Below, piece by piece: positions 1 through 5,260 of a DNA stretch of 5,885 nt. The notes beneath the pieces were generated by a model. That model saw only the letters and a list, made by a program, of their open reading frames with translations, was not told where the DNA came from and made no database searches. Made by a program: the position numbers and the translations under genes. How positions within the stretch are numbered: position 1 is the stretch's first letter; the number at the start of each line of letters is the position of its first letter. The stretch is taken from the NCBI GenBank assembly GCA_003485015.1, contig DNCN01000133.1, positions 1-5,885 on the forward strand, written 5' to 3'. The DNA is from a bacterium (GTDB taxonomy: Bacteria > UBA9089).

Positions 1-438
1 AATTTCGCACAACTTCTGTTTTTCAAAATTTCCTTGTGCATCAAGCACTTGCAGCTTAAATTGCGTAAGTTGGACTGAGTCAGTATACGACTCTCTCCAA
101 TGATCAAGCGGGGTAGTGCCATCGGATGAGGTAAAGCGGACATCATCAAAATTCGGCTTCATATCTGAAATGTAATTTACATTGATCTGCACGGCATAGT
201 TATTTAAGGCACCAAACTCGGTTCCGGTAATAGTGATCTTCTTTCTCTTTGACCAGCCAGGGTCATGCCACTCACCCAGTGCCTTCAACCTGGCTACCCC
301 ACCCGTAACCTCTATCTTTGCAGGATCATAGGTATAGTCAGAGGCTGTGGTGAATGGCCAGTTGATCGTGGCCGCCCAGGCCAGTATCCCGGTTGCCAAT
401 ATGGATACAATAATTAAGGAGACTAAAGGTCTTTTCAC
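1..438 (-). CDS. Exported DUF2341-like protein, N-terminal part (runs off the left edge)
   Basis: The frame is open from a GTG codon at 438 to the window edge, giving 146 residues without a stop. The GTG is chosen because AAGGA (447-451) lies 8 nt upstream, and the overlapping ATG in another frame is followed at once by a stop. Residues 1-23 look like a Sec signal peptide: K2-R3, a hydrophobic core (about 5-20) and a small-residue Ala-Ala end. A region starting at W62 (GWSKRKKITITG, then NNYAVQINVNY and DDVRFTSSDGTTPLDHW) matches the pattern I know from DUF2341 domains, which occur in large secreted or surface proteins, often beside carbohydrate-binding or lectin-like modules. The gene lies 25 bp after the HTH gene and is probably co-transcribed with it. 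Molecular function is unknown; a surface or extracellular role is inferred from the signal peptide. Beyond about residue 120 the match to the usual DUF2341 pattern is weaker. Confidence 0.75.
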   Translation of the reverse strand, partial: MKRPLVSLIIVSILATGILAWAATINWPFTTASDYTYDPAKIEVTGGVARLKALGEWHDPGWSKRKKITITGTEFGALNNYAVQINVNYISDMKPNFDDVRFTSSDGTTPLDHWRESYTDSVQLTQFKLQVLDAQGNFEKQKLCEI

Positions 439-463
439 ATCCTAAGTCCTTCTTTTACTATTA

Positions 464-649
464 TTATTTATAATTATTCGTCTTCTGGGAGAACCATTGC
501 TCGATCTCATCCTTCTTAAACCGCCAGACCTTACCCATCTTATAGGCTGGAATGGCACCTTGTTTACACATTCTATAGACACTCATCTCGCTCATTCGTA
601 AGTATTTAGCTACCTCCTTGACCGTCATAATCAGTGGTCTTTTCTCCAT
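464..649 (-). CDS. Small excisionase-family (MerR-like) helix-turn-helix DNA-binding protein
   Basis: This is a complete 61-residue protein. Residues 8-30 (MTVKEVAKYLRMSEMSVYRMCKQ) form the helix-turn-helix, and GAIPAYKMGKVWRFKKDEIEQW (31-52) forms the wing and last helix. This is the typical architecture of the HTH_17/excisionase-like family, which binds DNA through a MerR-type winged helix. The ATG at 649 has a G-run (659-663) 9 nt upstream as a probable ribosome binding site; the internal ATG (residue 8) has no well-spaced one. A good promoter lies at 711-739. The exported DUF2341-like gene follows after 25 bp, so the two probably form an operon. No integrase, recombinase or attachment site is visible, so a role as a small transcription factor, possibly acting on its own divergent promoter region, is likelier than true excision. 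The target is unknown. Confidence 0.88.
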   Translation of the reverse strand: MEKRPLIMTVKEVAKYLRMSEMSVYRMCKQGAIPAYKMGKVWRFKKDEIEQWFSQKTNNYK

Positions 650-710
650 TACCAGGTTCCCCCTAACTTATTCTTTACTTTAATAAAATTATCAAGCCTT
701 TTTATAATTT

Positions 711-739
711 AGAATAACATATTTATACAATTTTGTCAA
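711..739 (-). promoter_or_regulatory. Probable sigma70-type promoter of the HTH/DUF2341 unit
   Basis: Read on the minus strand, a perfect -35 box TTGACA (734-739) is followed after exactly 17 bp by TATTCT (711-716), which matches the TATAAT consensus in four of six positions. The predicted transcript start is near 704, leaving a leader of about 55 nt before the HTH start codon. Surroundings are AT-rich, as expected. No start site has been mapped; the call rests on box match and spacing. Confidence 0.7.
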
Positions 740-740
740 T

Positions 741-760
741 CAATATATTTCAGTATATTT
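741..760. repeat. Tandem 10-bp direct repeat between divergent -35 boxes (possible operator)
   Basis: CAATATATTT (741-750) is followed directly by CAGTATATTT (751-760), nine of ten bases identical. The period is close to one helical turn, so both copies face the same side of the DNA. The pair lies between the -35 boxes of the two divergent promoters, a natural position for a shared operator. Binding by the neighbouring HTH protein is inference only; AT-rich DNA can give such repeats by chance. Confidence 0.35.
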
Positions 761-769
761 TGGTTTTCC

Positions 770-798
770 TTGACTCTTAGAGGGTTTTATGGTATTCT
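770..798 (+). promoter_or_regulatory. Probable sigma70-type promoter of the HIT-family gene
   Basis: TTGACT (770-775) and TATTCT (793-798) are separated by 17 bp, the optimal spacing. Transcription would start near 805, leaving a leader of about 20 nt that carries GGAGG just before the ATG at 825. It mirrors the minus-strand promoter at 711-739, which has the same -10 sequence and spacer length. Confidence 0.7.
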
Positions 799-813
799 TA
801 TTGTACCTATTGT

Positions 814-818
814 GGAGG
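814..818 (+). promoter_or_regulatory. Shine-Dalgarno sequence deciding the HIT gene start
   Basis: GGAGG lies 6 nt before the ATG at 825. The upstream in-frame ATG at 789 has no comparable site and sits inside the promoter, before the predicted transcript start, so it cannot be used from that promoter. Confidence 0.85.
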
Positions 819-824
819 GAGAAG

Positions 825-1319
825 ATGGAGCGAGGCAATCTCTTTATTCCAGGCAAGTTGCCATACGCGCGAGGGAAGAGGCCTGAAGTAGACTGTATCC
901 TCTGTGCCATCCGGGATAAGGATGAGCGGGTCAAGAATCTGGTGGTTTATGAAGTCGAACGTTTTATCGTTACCCTCAATCTCTATCCGTATGCTCCAGG
1001 CCATCTGATGATCTTTCCAAAGAGCCACCTACTTGATCTGCGCGAGATTAATCAAGAGGATTTGAAGGAGCTGCACCGCTTGACGACTCTGAGTCTTGAT
1101 GTTCTTGATCATCTTTACCAACCCCATGGGTATAACTTGGGTTATAACGTGGGCGTTGTTAGTGGGGCTAGTATGGAACATCTACATCTTCACATCGTTC
1201 CTAGATATCGAAATGAGATGGGATTTTTGGATATTATCAATGGAGCGAGGATAATTGTTGAGGATCCTGTGGAGACAAAGGATAAATTAAAAGAGGCCTT
1301 CAAACAGATTGCCTTTTAG
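825..1319 (+). CDS. HIT-family nucleotide hydrolase/phosphorylase, Ap4A phosphorylase-like
   Basis: The protein has 164 residues from the ATG at 825. It carries the histidine triad EHLHLHIVPR (118-127; H119, H121, H123), with H121 expected to be the nucleophile attacking the alpha-phosphate. Upstream are a CxxC pair (C24, C27) in DCILC and PKSH (65-68), which in this branch of the family usually help bind zinc, and SGAS (113-116), the phosphate-contacting loop. The N-terminal segment before CxxC, the overall length and the order of motifs recall bacterial Ap4A phosphorylases of the HIT family, which split diadenosine tetraphosphate; other dinucleoside polyphosphates or adenylylated substrates are possible. 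It is probably a soluble cytoplasmic dimer, as is usual for the family. It is transcribed alone, divergently from the HTH gene and convergently with the HD-GYP gene, whose stop codon overlaps its own. Family assignment is firm; substrate is inferred. Confidence 0.93.
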   Translation: MERGNLFIPGKLPYARGKRPEVDCILCAIRDKDERVKNLVVYEVERFIVTLNLYPYAPGHLMIFPKSHLLDLREINQEDLKELHRLTTLSLDVLDHLYQPHGYNLGYNVGVVSGASMEHLHLHIVPRYRNEMGFLDIINGARIIVEDPVETKDKLKEAFKQIAF

Positions 1320-2485
1320 TCCTCTTCCTCAAGGAAGAACTTCTTGAAGGAGAGGTTTTCTGTTTCAGGACGGTAGATTTTTCCCTGTTCGTAGGCCAGA
1401 AAAAAGGCGTCTACTATCTCTGGATCGAACTGGGTTCCAGCATGTTTCCTCAATTCATCCAGAGCTACTTCGGTACATTCTGCTCTTCTATAGGGTCTAT
1501 CTGAAGTTATGGCATCAAAGGCGTCAGCTACCGCTAAGATTCTCCCAAGTAGAGGAATATTCTCTTTTTGAAGATGATCTGGATAACCTTGTCCATCGTA
1601 GCGTTCATGATGATGGCGAATACCAGGAACTATCTTTACCAGATGTTCTATCCCCTCAACGATCTTTGAGCCAGCATCGGGATGTTTCTTTATCTCGTCG
1701 TACTCTTCTTTAGAGAGCCCTGAGGGTTTATTGAGGATTTCCACTGGTATTCCAATCTTACCTACATCATGGAGAATTCCAGCCAGTCGGATATTCTCTT
1801 TGATCTCGCGAGAAAGGCCCAACTGGTCGGCAATGACTAGTGAATAGAGTGTTACTCGGGTTGAATGGCCATGAGTGTAAGGGTCTTTGGCTTCTATGGC
1901 TGAGGAGATGGCTTTGACTGTAGTGATGAATAACCATTTCAGATCAGAGACAAGTTGAGCATTTTTAATAACAATAGCCGTCTGGATCGCTGCAGACAGA
2001 AGAAGTTTTAGATCACGCGAGGAGAAAGTCTGTTTATCTTGTTTAGCAATAGCTAAGACTAGACCGATGACTTCATCGGCTGCTTTCAGGGGGACACATA
2101 TATAGGGTTTAGCAATAGCAGAATCCATTAACAGGTCTTTAACCACGGGGTCTGTCCTTGCATCTGGGCCCATCTTCGGTTTACCCTCTTTAACTACAAA
2201 ACTAAAAATCCCTCCTTCACCAAGGGGTATCTTCATTCCTTTCGTCTCTTCTGGCAAGCCCAAGGAGGCTTTGATCACTAACAGTTCTTCTAATTTATCC
2301 CATAAGGCGACTGAGATACTCTCAATATGAAGAACTTCACCTATCTGGCGAAGAATACCTGAGGTGATCTTATCGATGTCATGGAATGAGCTGATAGTTT
2401 CACTGACGTCATAAAGGAGGGTCAATTCTTCATAAAGGGTTACTATCTCTTTGGTCAGACTATCAATCTCATTCTCTTTATCCAT
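1316..2485 (-). CDS. GAF-HD-GYP protein, probable cyclic-di-GMP phosphodiesterase
   Basis: The protein has 389 residues. A short charged, probably coiled-coil helix (about 1-30) leads into a GAF sensor domain (about 35-175), then an HD-GYP domain (about 185-370). The metal-binding and catalytic signature is intact: THGHSTR (204-210), HD (239-240) in HDVGKIGIP, H268 in KKHPDAG, HHERYDGQGYP (292-302) with the GYP motif, and ADAFDAITSDRPYR (320-333). HD-GYP enzymes of this type hydrolyse c-di-GMP to pGpG or GMP, and the GAF domain probably gates activity by binding a small ligand. No signal peptide or membrane segment is seen, so it should be cytoplasmic. Its start overlaps the end of the glycosyltransferase gene by 8 bp, with AAGGTG (2493-2498) 7 nt before the ATG, indicating translational coupling. 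Its stop interlocks with that of the convergent HIT gene. There is no receiver domain, so it is not a classical response regulator. Confidence 0.94.
   Translation of the reverse strand: MDKENEIDSLTKEIVTLYEELTLLYDVSETISSFHDIDKITSGILRQIGEVLHIESISVALWDKLEELLVIKASLGLPEETKGMKIPLGEGGIFSFVVKEGKPKMGPDARTDPVVKDLLMDSAIAKPYICVPLKAADEVIGLVLAIAKQDKQTFSSRDLKLLLSAAIQTAIVIKNAQLVSDLKWLFITTVKAISSAIEAKDPYTHGHSTRVTLYSLVIADQLGLSREIKENIRLAGILHDVGKIGIPVEILNKPSGLSKEEYDEIKKHPDAGSKIVEGIEHLVKIVPGIRHHHERYDGQGYPDHLQKENIPLLGRILAVADAFDAITSDRPYRRAECTEVALDELRKHAGTQFDPEIVDAFFLAYEQGKIYRPETENLSFKKFFLEEED
1321..1365 (+). terminator. Possible intrinsic terminator of the HIT gene, inside the opposing HD-GYP coding end
   Basis: Two bases after the HIT stop codon, 1321-1336 can pair with 1341-1355 in an imperfect stem of about 14 pairs with three single-base bulges and a four-base loop (1337-1340, GAAC). 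It is followed by TTTTCTGTTT (1356-1365). On the minus strand the same stem has no T-run after it, so it would act only on plus-strand transcription. Pairing was done by hand and stability was not computed; the T-tract is interrupted. Confidence 0.4.
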
Positions 2486-3665
2486 GAACCATCACCTTAT
2501 GATTTGAGCTATTAATTGACTTGGTTTTTCTATTGAGCAGTTCTTGGTAGAGGGATAGCATCTTTTGGGCCTGGATGGTCGAAGAAAAGCCTTTGGCTGT
2601 CTCTTTAGCTGCAGAAGACATCCTTCTCCTTTTTCTATCATTGAGGAGTAGATCACAAACACACTCGCTGAATTCATCTACCTGTTCGCGAATGAGATAC
2701 CCATTAATCCCGTTAGTTATGATCTCAGAGGTGCCCACCGCTTCAATGGTTACTACTGGTGTACCAGAAGCTAGAGCCTCATAAAGAACCAATCCCTGAG
2801 TTTCGGTCAATGAGGTAAAGACAAAGAGATCAGCCGCAAGATGATGGACATAAACCTCCTTTTGTGGTAAACTCCCTGCAAAGATGATGTTTTTCTCAAT
2901 CTGGAGTCTTTCAGCAAGATTCTTAAGTCTTTTCTTTAGGGGGCCATCCCCCACCATAATCAACCGGGCATCAAGGACCTTCTTGAGGACCAACTTGAAG
3001 GCCTCAATCAAAAAGACCAAGTTTTTCTCCTTGGCCAATCTTCCTACATAGAGAAGGATACGGGTCTTGTTTGAGATATTATAGCTTTTACGAATAGTCT
3101 TTGGGTCAATACCGTTAAACTTAGATAAATCGATTCCGGTAGGTATCCTCTCTACCCAGGCTTTAACCCCTCTAGTCCGGAGTAAATTCTTTATTCCCTC
3201 ACTAGGGGTAATAACCAGATCACATTTATTAGCGTAAGAAGTAGAGAGGATGATAGCCATCTTCCGTACAATCTTTTCGTTAAAGGGGATATAATGAGCA
3301 TATTCTTCATAAAGGGTATGATAGGTGAAGACCAGCGGAATCTTGTACCTCCTAGCAAGCCTTGCTGCGAATTGACCCATGACGAAAGGGTGCTGACTAT
3401 GGATAATGTCCAACTCCAAATCTAAAACCTCCCGAGAAATCTTGCCTGAATAGGGGATGGGTAAAGCTAAGGTCTTATCATAGATGGCTGGAATGGAAGA
3501 TAGACGAAATACCCCTCCTGTGGTTTCAGTATGGCCAGGACAGGATGGTGCGAAGATGAAGACCTTATGACCCAGTTTGCGGAATTCCTGAGAGAAGGTG
3601 TCTATAGAGATAGCCACTCCCGAAAGTCTGGGGCGGTAGTTGTTGGTAAAGATACCAATATTCAT
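2478..3665 (-). CDS. GT4 glycosyltransferase, diacylglycerol glucosyltransferase-like
   Basis: The 395-residue protein has the two-Rossmann (GT-B) layout of family GT4. The N-terminal acceptor domain starts MNIGIFTNNYRPRLSGVA with the glycine loop at 15-16, and carries HSQHPF (89-94) and YHTLYEEYAHYI (115-126), the latter typical of glycolipid-forming members. The C-terminal donor domain has YVGRLAKEKN (206-215), GDGP (239-242) and the EX7E motif E288-E296 in TETQGLVLYEALASGTPVV. The TETQGLV sequence and YHT(L/M)YE are features I associate with 1,2-diacylglycerol 3-glucosyltransferases; PimB-like mannosyltransferases are the main alternative. It probably acts at the inner face of the cytoplasmic membrane using a nucleotide-sugar donor. 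The ATG at 3665 is the only sensible start: no other in-frame start codon occurs after the upstream stop. It lacks a clear ribosome binding site. The HD-GYP gene overlaps its end by 8 bp. Confidence 0.9.
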   Translation of the reverse strand: MNIGIFTNNYRPRLSGVAISIDTFSQEFRKLGHKVFIFAPSCPGHTETTGGVFRLSSIPAIYDKTLALPIPYSGKISREVLDLELDIIHSQHPFVMGQFAARLARRYKIPLVFTYHTLYEEYAHYIPFNEKIVRKMAIILSTSYANKCDLVITPSEGIKNLLRTRGVKAWVERIPTGIDLSKFNGIDPKTIRKSYNISNKTRILLYVGRLAKEKNLVFLIEAFKLVLKKVLDARLIMVGDGPLKKRLKNLAERLQIEKNIIFAGSLPQKEVYVHHLAADLFVFTSLTETQGLVLYEALASGTPVVTIEAVGTSEIITNGINGYLIREQVDEFSECVCDLLLNDRKRRRMSSAAKETAKGFSSTIQAQKMLSLYQELLNRKTKSINSSNHKVMVHG

Positions 3666-3680
3666 TCCATAAATTAGGAG

Positions 3681-3711
3681 ATTATACCCGAGTTTCCACC
3701 CTGTTAGGCAA
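3681..3711 (-). promoter_or_regulatory. Possible promoter of the glycosyltransferase/HD-GYP pair with a very short leader
   Basis: On the minus strand, a perfect TATAAT (3681-3686) lies 15 bp before the glycosyltransferase ATG. The best -35 candidate is TTGCCT (3706-3711), four of six matches, with a longer than ideal 19-bp spacer. Transcription would begin near 3674, giving a leader of only about 9 nt without a Shine-Dalgarno sequence. The pair might also be read from the upstream RNase transcript. Confidence 0.4.
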
Positions 3712-3727
3712 AATCTTCTTTACAGGG
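3699..3727. repeat. 6-bp inverted repeat between the RNase gene and the glycosyltransferase gene
   Basis: CCCTGT (3699-3704) and ACAGGG (3722-3727) are exact inverted copies with a 17-bp centre that covers the candidate -35 box at 3706-3711. On the minus strand no T-run follows the second arm, so it does not look like a terminator of the RNase gene. A regulator site is conceivable, but chance is a fair explanation. Confidence 0.3.
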
Positions 3728-3740
3728 CAAAGTTTTTGTC

Positions 3741-5234
3741 TTAGACTCGATATAAAATCTCCATCTCATTCCAATTGAGTTCCTCATCGGGAGAGAATTC
3801 AATCTTTATCTTGAGATCTTCCTCTAATTCTTGGATCTTTTTGCTCTTTCTGAGTTCTCTACATACTTCGGGGTTGAACTTAATGAGGAACTCTTCATCC
3901 GCCCTCTTGACCTTGTTTCTGATCCTACTGATGAGTCTTGATTCCAGAAGTTTTAGAGAGAGGACCCGGCCGCCCCCATGACAAGTAGGACAGTCCTGGC
4001 AGAGTAGCTCATCAAGGCTTGGAGTGCTCTTCTTTCTAGTTATCTCAACCAGTCCTAAGGGTGTTAAAGGGAGGAGGTGGTACCTCACCCGGTCACGTGA
4101 GAGCTCCTTCTCTAAAGTTGCCATCAATCGCTTCTGGCTCTTCTCTTGTTCCATGTTGATAAAATCCACGATGATGATTCCTCCTAAGTTCCTGAGTCTG
4201 AGTTGATCAGCTACCTCTTTGGCTGCTTCTAAATTGACTTTCAAGATGGTCTTTTCAGGGTCTTTCGATCCGGTATATTTGCCACTATTAACGTCGATTG
4301 CTACCAAGGCCTCAAGTTCATCGATGAGGATATAACCACCGCACTTCAGCCATATCTTCCGGGATAAGGCTTTAGCAATCTCTGATTCTATACCCAATCT
4401 TCCGAAGATCTCTTTATCCTCCTCATCGAGACTGACCTGTGCTTGGAGATATCCCAGTTGCAGTTCCTCCATAAATTCAATTATTCTTTGATAATACTCT
4501 GGGGAATTGATGATTATTCTATCCTGCTCGGTAAAGATATCACGAATCACTCTGAGGGGGAGGGGTAGCTCTTTATAGATAAGACTTCCTGAAGAGGCTT
4601 TTTTAGAGTATCGCTTTATCTTATGCCACCTATTCAAAAGGATTTTTAATTCATTCTCGAAATAAGCACCATCCTTTCCCGTAGCGTTGGTGCGGGCAAT
4701 AAGACCCATCTTTGGAGGGGCAAGACCTTCCATTATCTTCTCCAGTCGCGACCGTTCCTCCTCAGAGGTGATTCGACGGGAGACCCCAATACGTCTTGTG
4801 GTAGGGGTTAAGACTAAGTAACGGCCAGCCAAGGTAATATGAGAGTCGACCTTAACACCCTTATTCCCCAAAGCTTCTTTTACTACTTGAAGTAACATCT
4901 CTTGCCCGATCTGAGGGACACTCTTTACACTCAGATTGGTGCGTACTTCTTCTGGATCAAAACCTTCTTCTAATGATGTCTCCATCAATTCGTCGACCAT
5001 CTCCTCACCAAAGCTTAGATCCCGAAGATAGAGGAAGGCATTCTTCCCCAAACCAATATCTACAAAGGCTGCTTCCATTCCCGGAAAGATATTTTTTACC
5101 ACCCCTTTGTATATGTTTCCTATTACTGGGGGATTCTCTTCATCTTCAACAAAAAGCTCAACCAATCTTTTATTCTCAAGGACGGCTACCCGTGTGGTAT
5201 ATCCTTGGACATCGATTACAATTTCAGTACTCAT
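3741..5234 (-). CDS. rng: Ribonuclease E/G family endoribonuclease, RNase G-type length
   Basis: The 497-residue protein matches the RNase E/G catalytic core. The N-terminal region MSTEIVIDVQGYTTRVAVLE is followed by an S1 RNA-binding domain (about 36-128, with VIGNIYKGVVKNIFPGMEAAFVDIG), the 5'-sensor region (TRRIGVSRRI at 146-155 and GLIARTNA at 177-184) and a DNase I-like domain. The catalytic metal-binding aspartates are D314 in VAIDVNSG and D357 in IIVDFINM. CPTC (415-418) is the Zn-link that joins subunits in the dimer or tetramer. The family cuts single-stranded, AU-rich RNA, prefers 5'-monophosphate ends, and works in rRNA maturation and mRNA decay. The length is close to E. coli RNase G (about 490 residues), and there is no long disordered C-terminal scaffold as in RNase E. 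The start has AAGGA (5244-5248) 9 nt upstream. It follows pgk by 26 bp and probably shares its transcript. The symbol reflects domain layout; RNase E-like duties cannot be excluded. Confidence 0.95.
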   Translation of the reverse strand: MSTEIVIDVQGYTTRVAVLENKRLVELFVEDEENPPVIGNIYKGVVKNIFPGMEAAFVDIGLGKNAFLYLRDLSFGEEMVDELMETSLEEGFDPEEVRTNLSVKSVPQIGQEMLLQVVKEALGNKGVKVDSHITLAGRYLVLTPTTRRIGVSRRITSEEERSRLEKIMEGLAPPKMGLIARTNATGKDGAYFENELKILLNRWHKIKRYSKKASSGSLIYKELPLPLRVIRDIFTEQDRIIINSPEYYQRIIEFMEELQLGYLQAQVSLDEEDKEIFGRLGIESEIAKALSRKIWLKCGGYILIDELEALVAIDVNSGKYTGSKDPEKTILKVNLEAAKEVADQLRLRNLGGIIIVDFINMEQEKSQKRLMATLEKELSRDRVRYHLLPLTPLGLVEITRKKSTPSLDELLCQDCPTCHGGGRVLSLKLLESRLISRIRNKVKRADEEFLIKFNPEVCRELRKSKKIQELEEDLKIKIEFSPDEELNWNEMEILYRV

Positions 5235-5260
5235 TCTTTCTCTTCCTTTAGTGGATTTGT

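Noticed and set aside
464..649. HTH protein as a phage or integrative-element excisionase
   Set aside because: No integrase, attachment repeat or other mobile-element gene is in the window. The family name covers many ordinary small regulators.
428..649. Similar openings of the HTH and DUF2341 genes (both encode KRPL, sharing GAAAAGACC)
   Set aside because: The match covers only about 11 bases and ends at once; chance is the simplest explanation and no duplication is seen around it.
740..1028. Minus-strand open frames across the HIT gene and its promoter
   Set aside because: They overlap strong promoter elements and a firmly identified gene on the other strand, and resemble no protein family I know.
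3741..3780. Intrinsic terminator at the end of the RNase gene
   Set aside because: On the minus strand only weak AT-rich pairing is found after the stop codon, and no GC-rich stem followed by a T-run.
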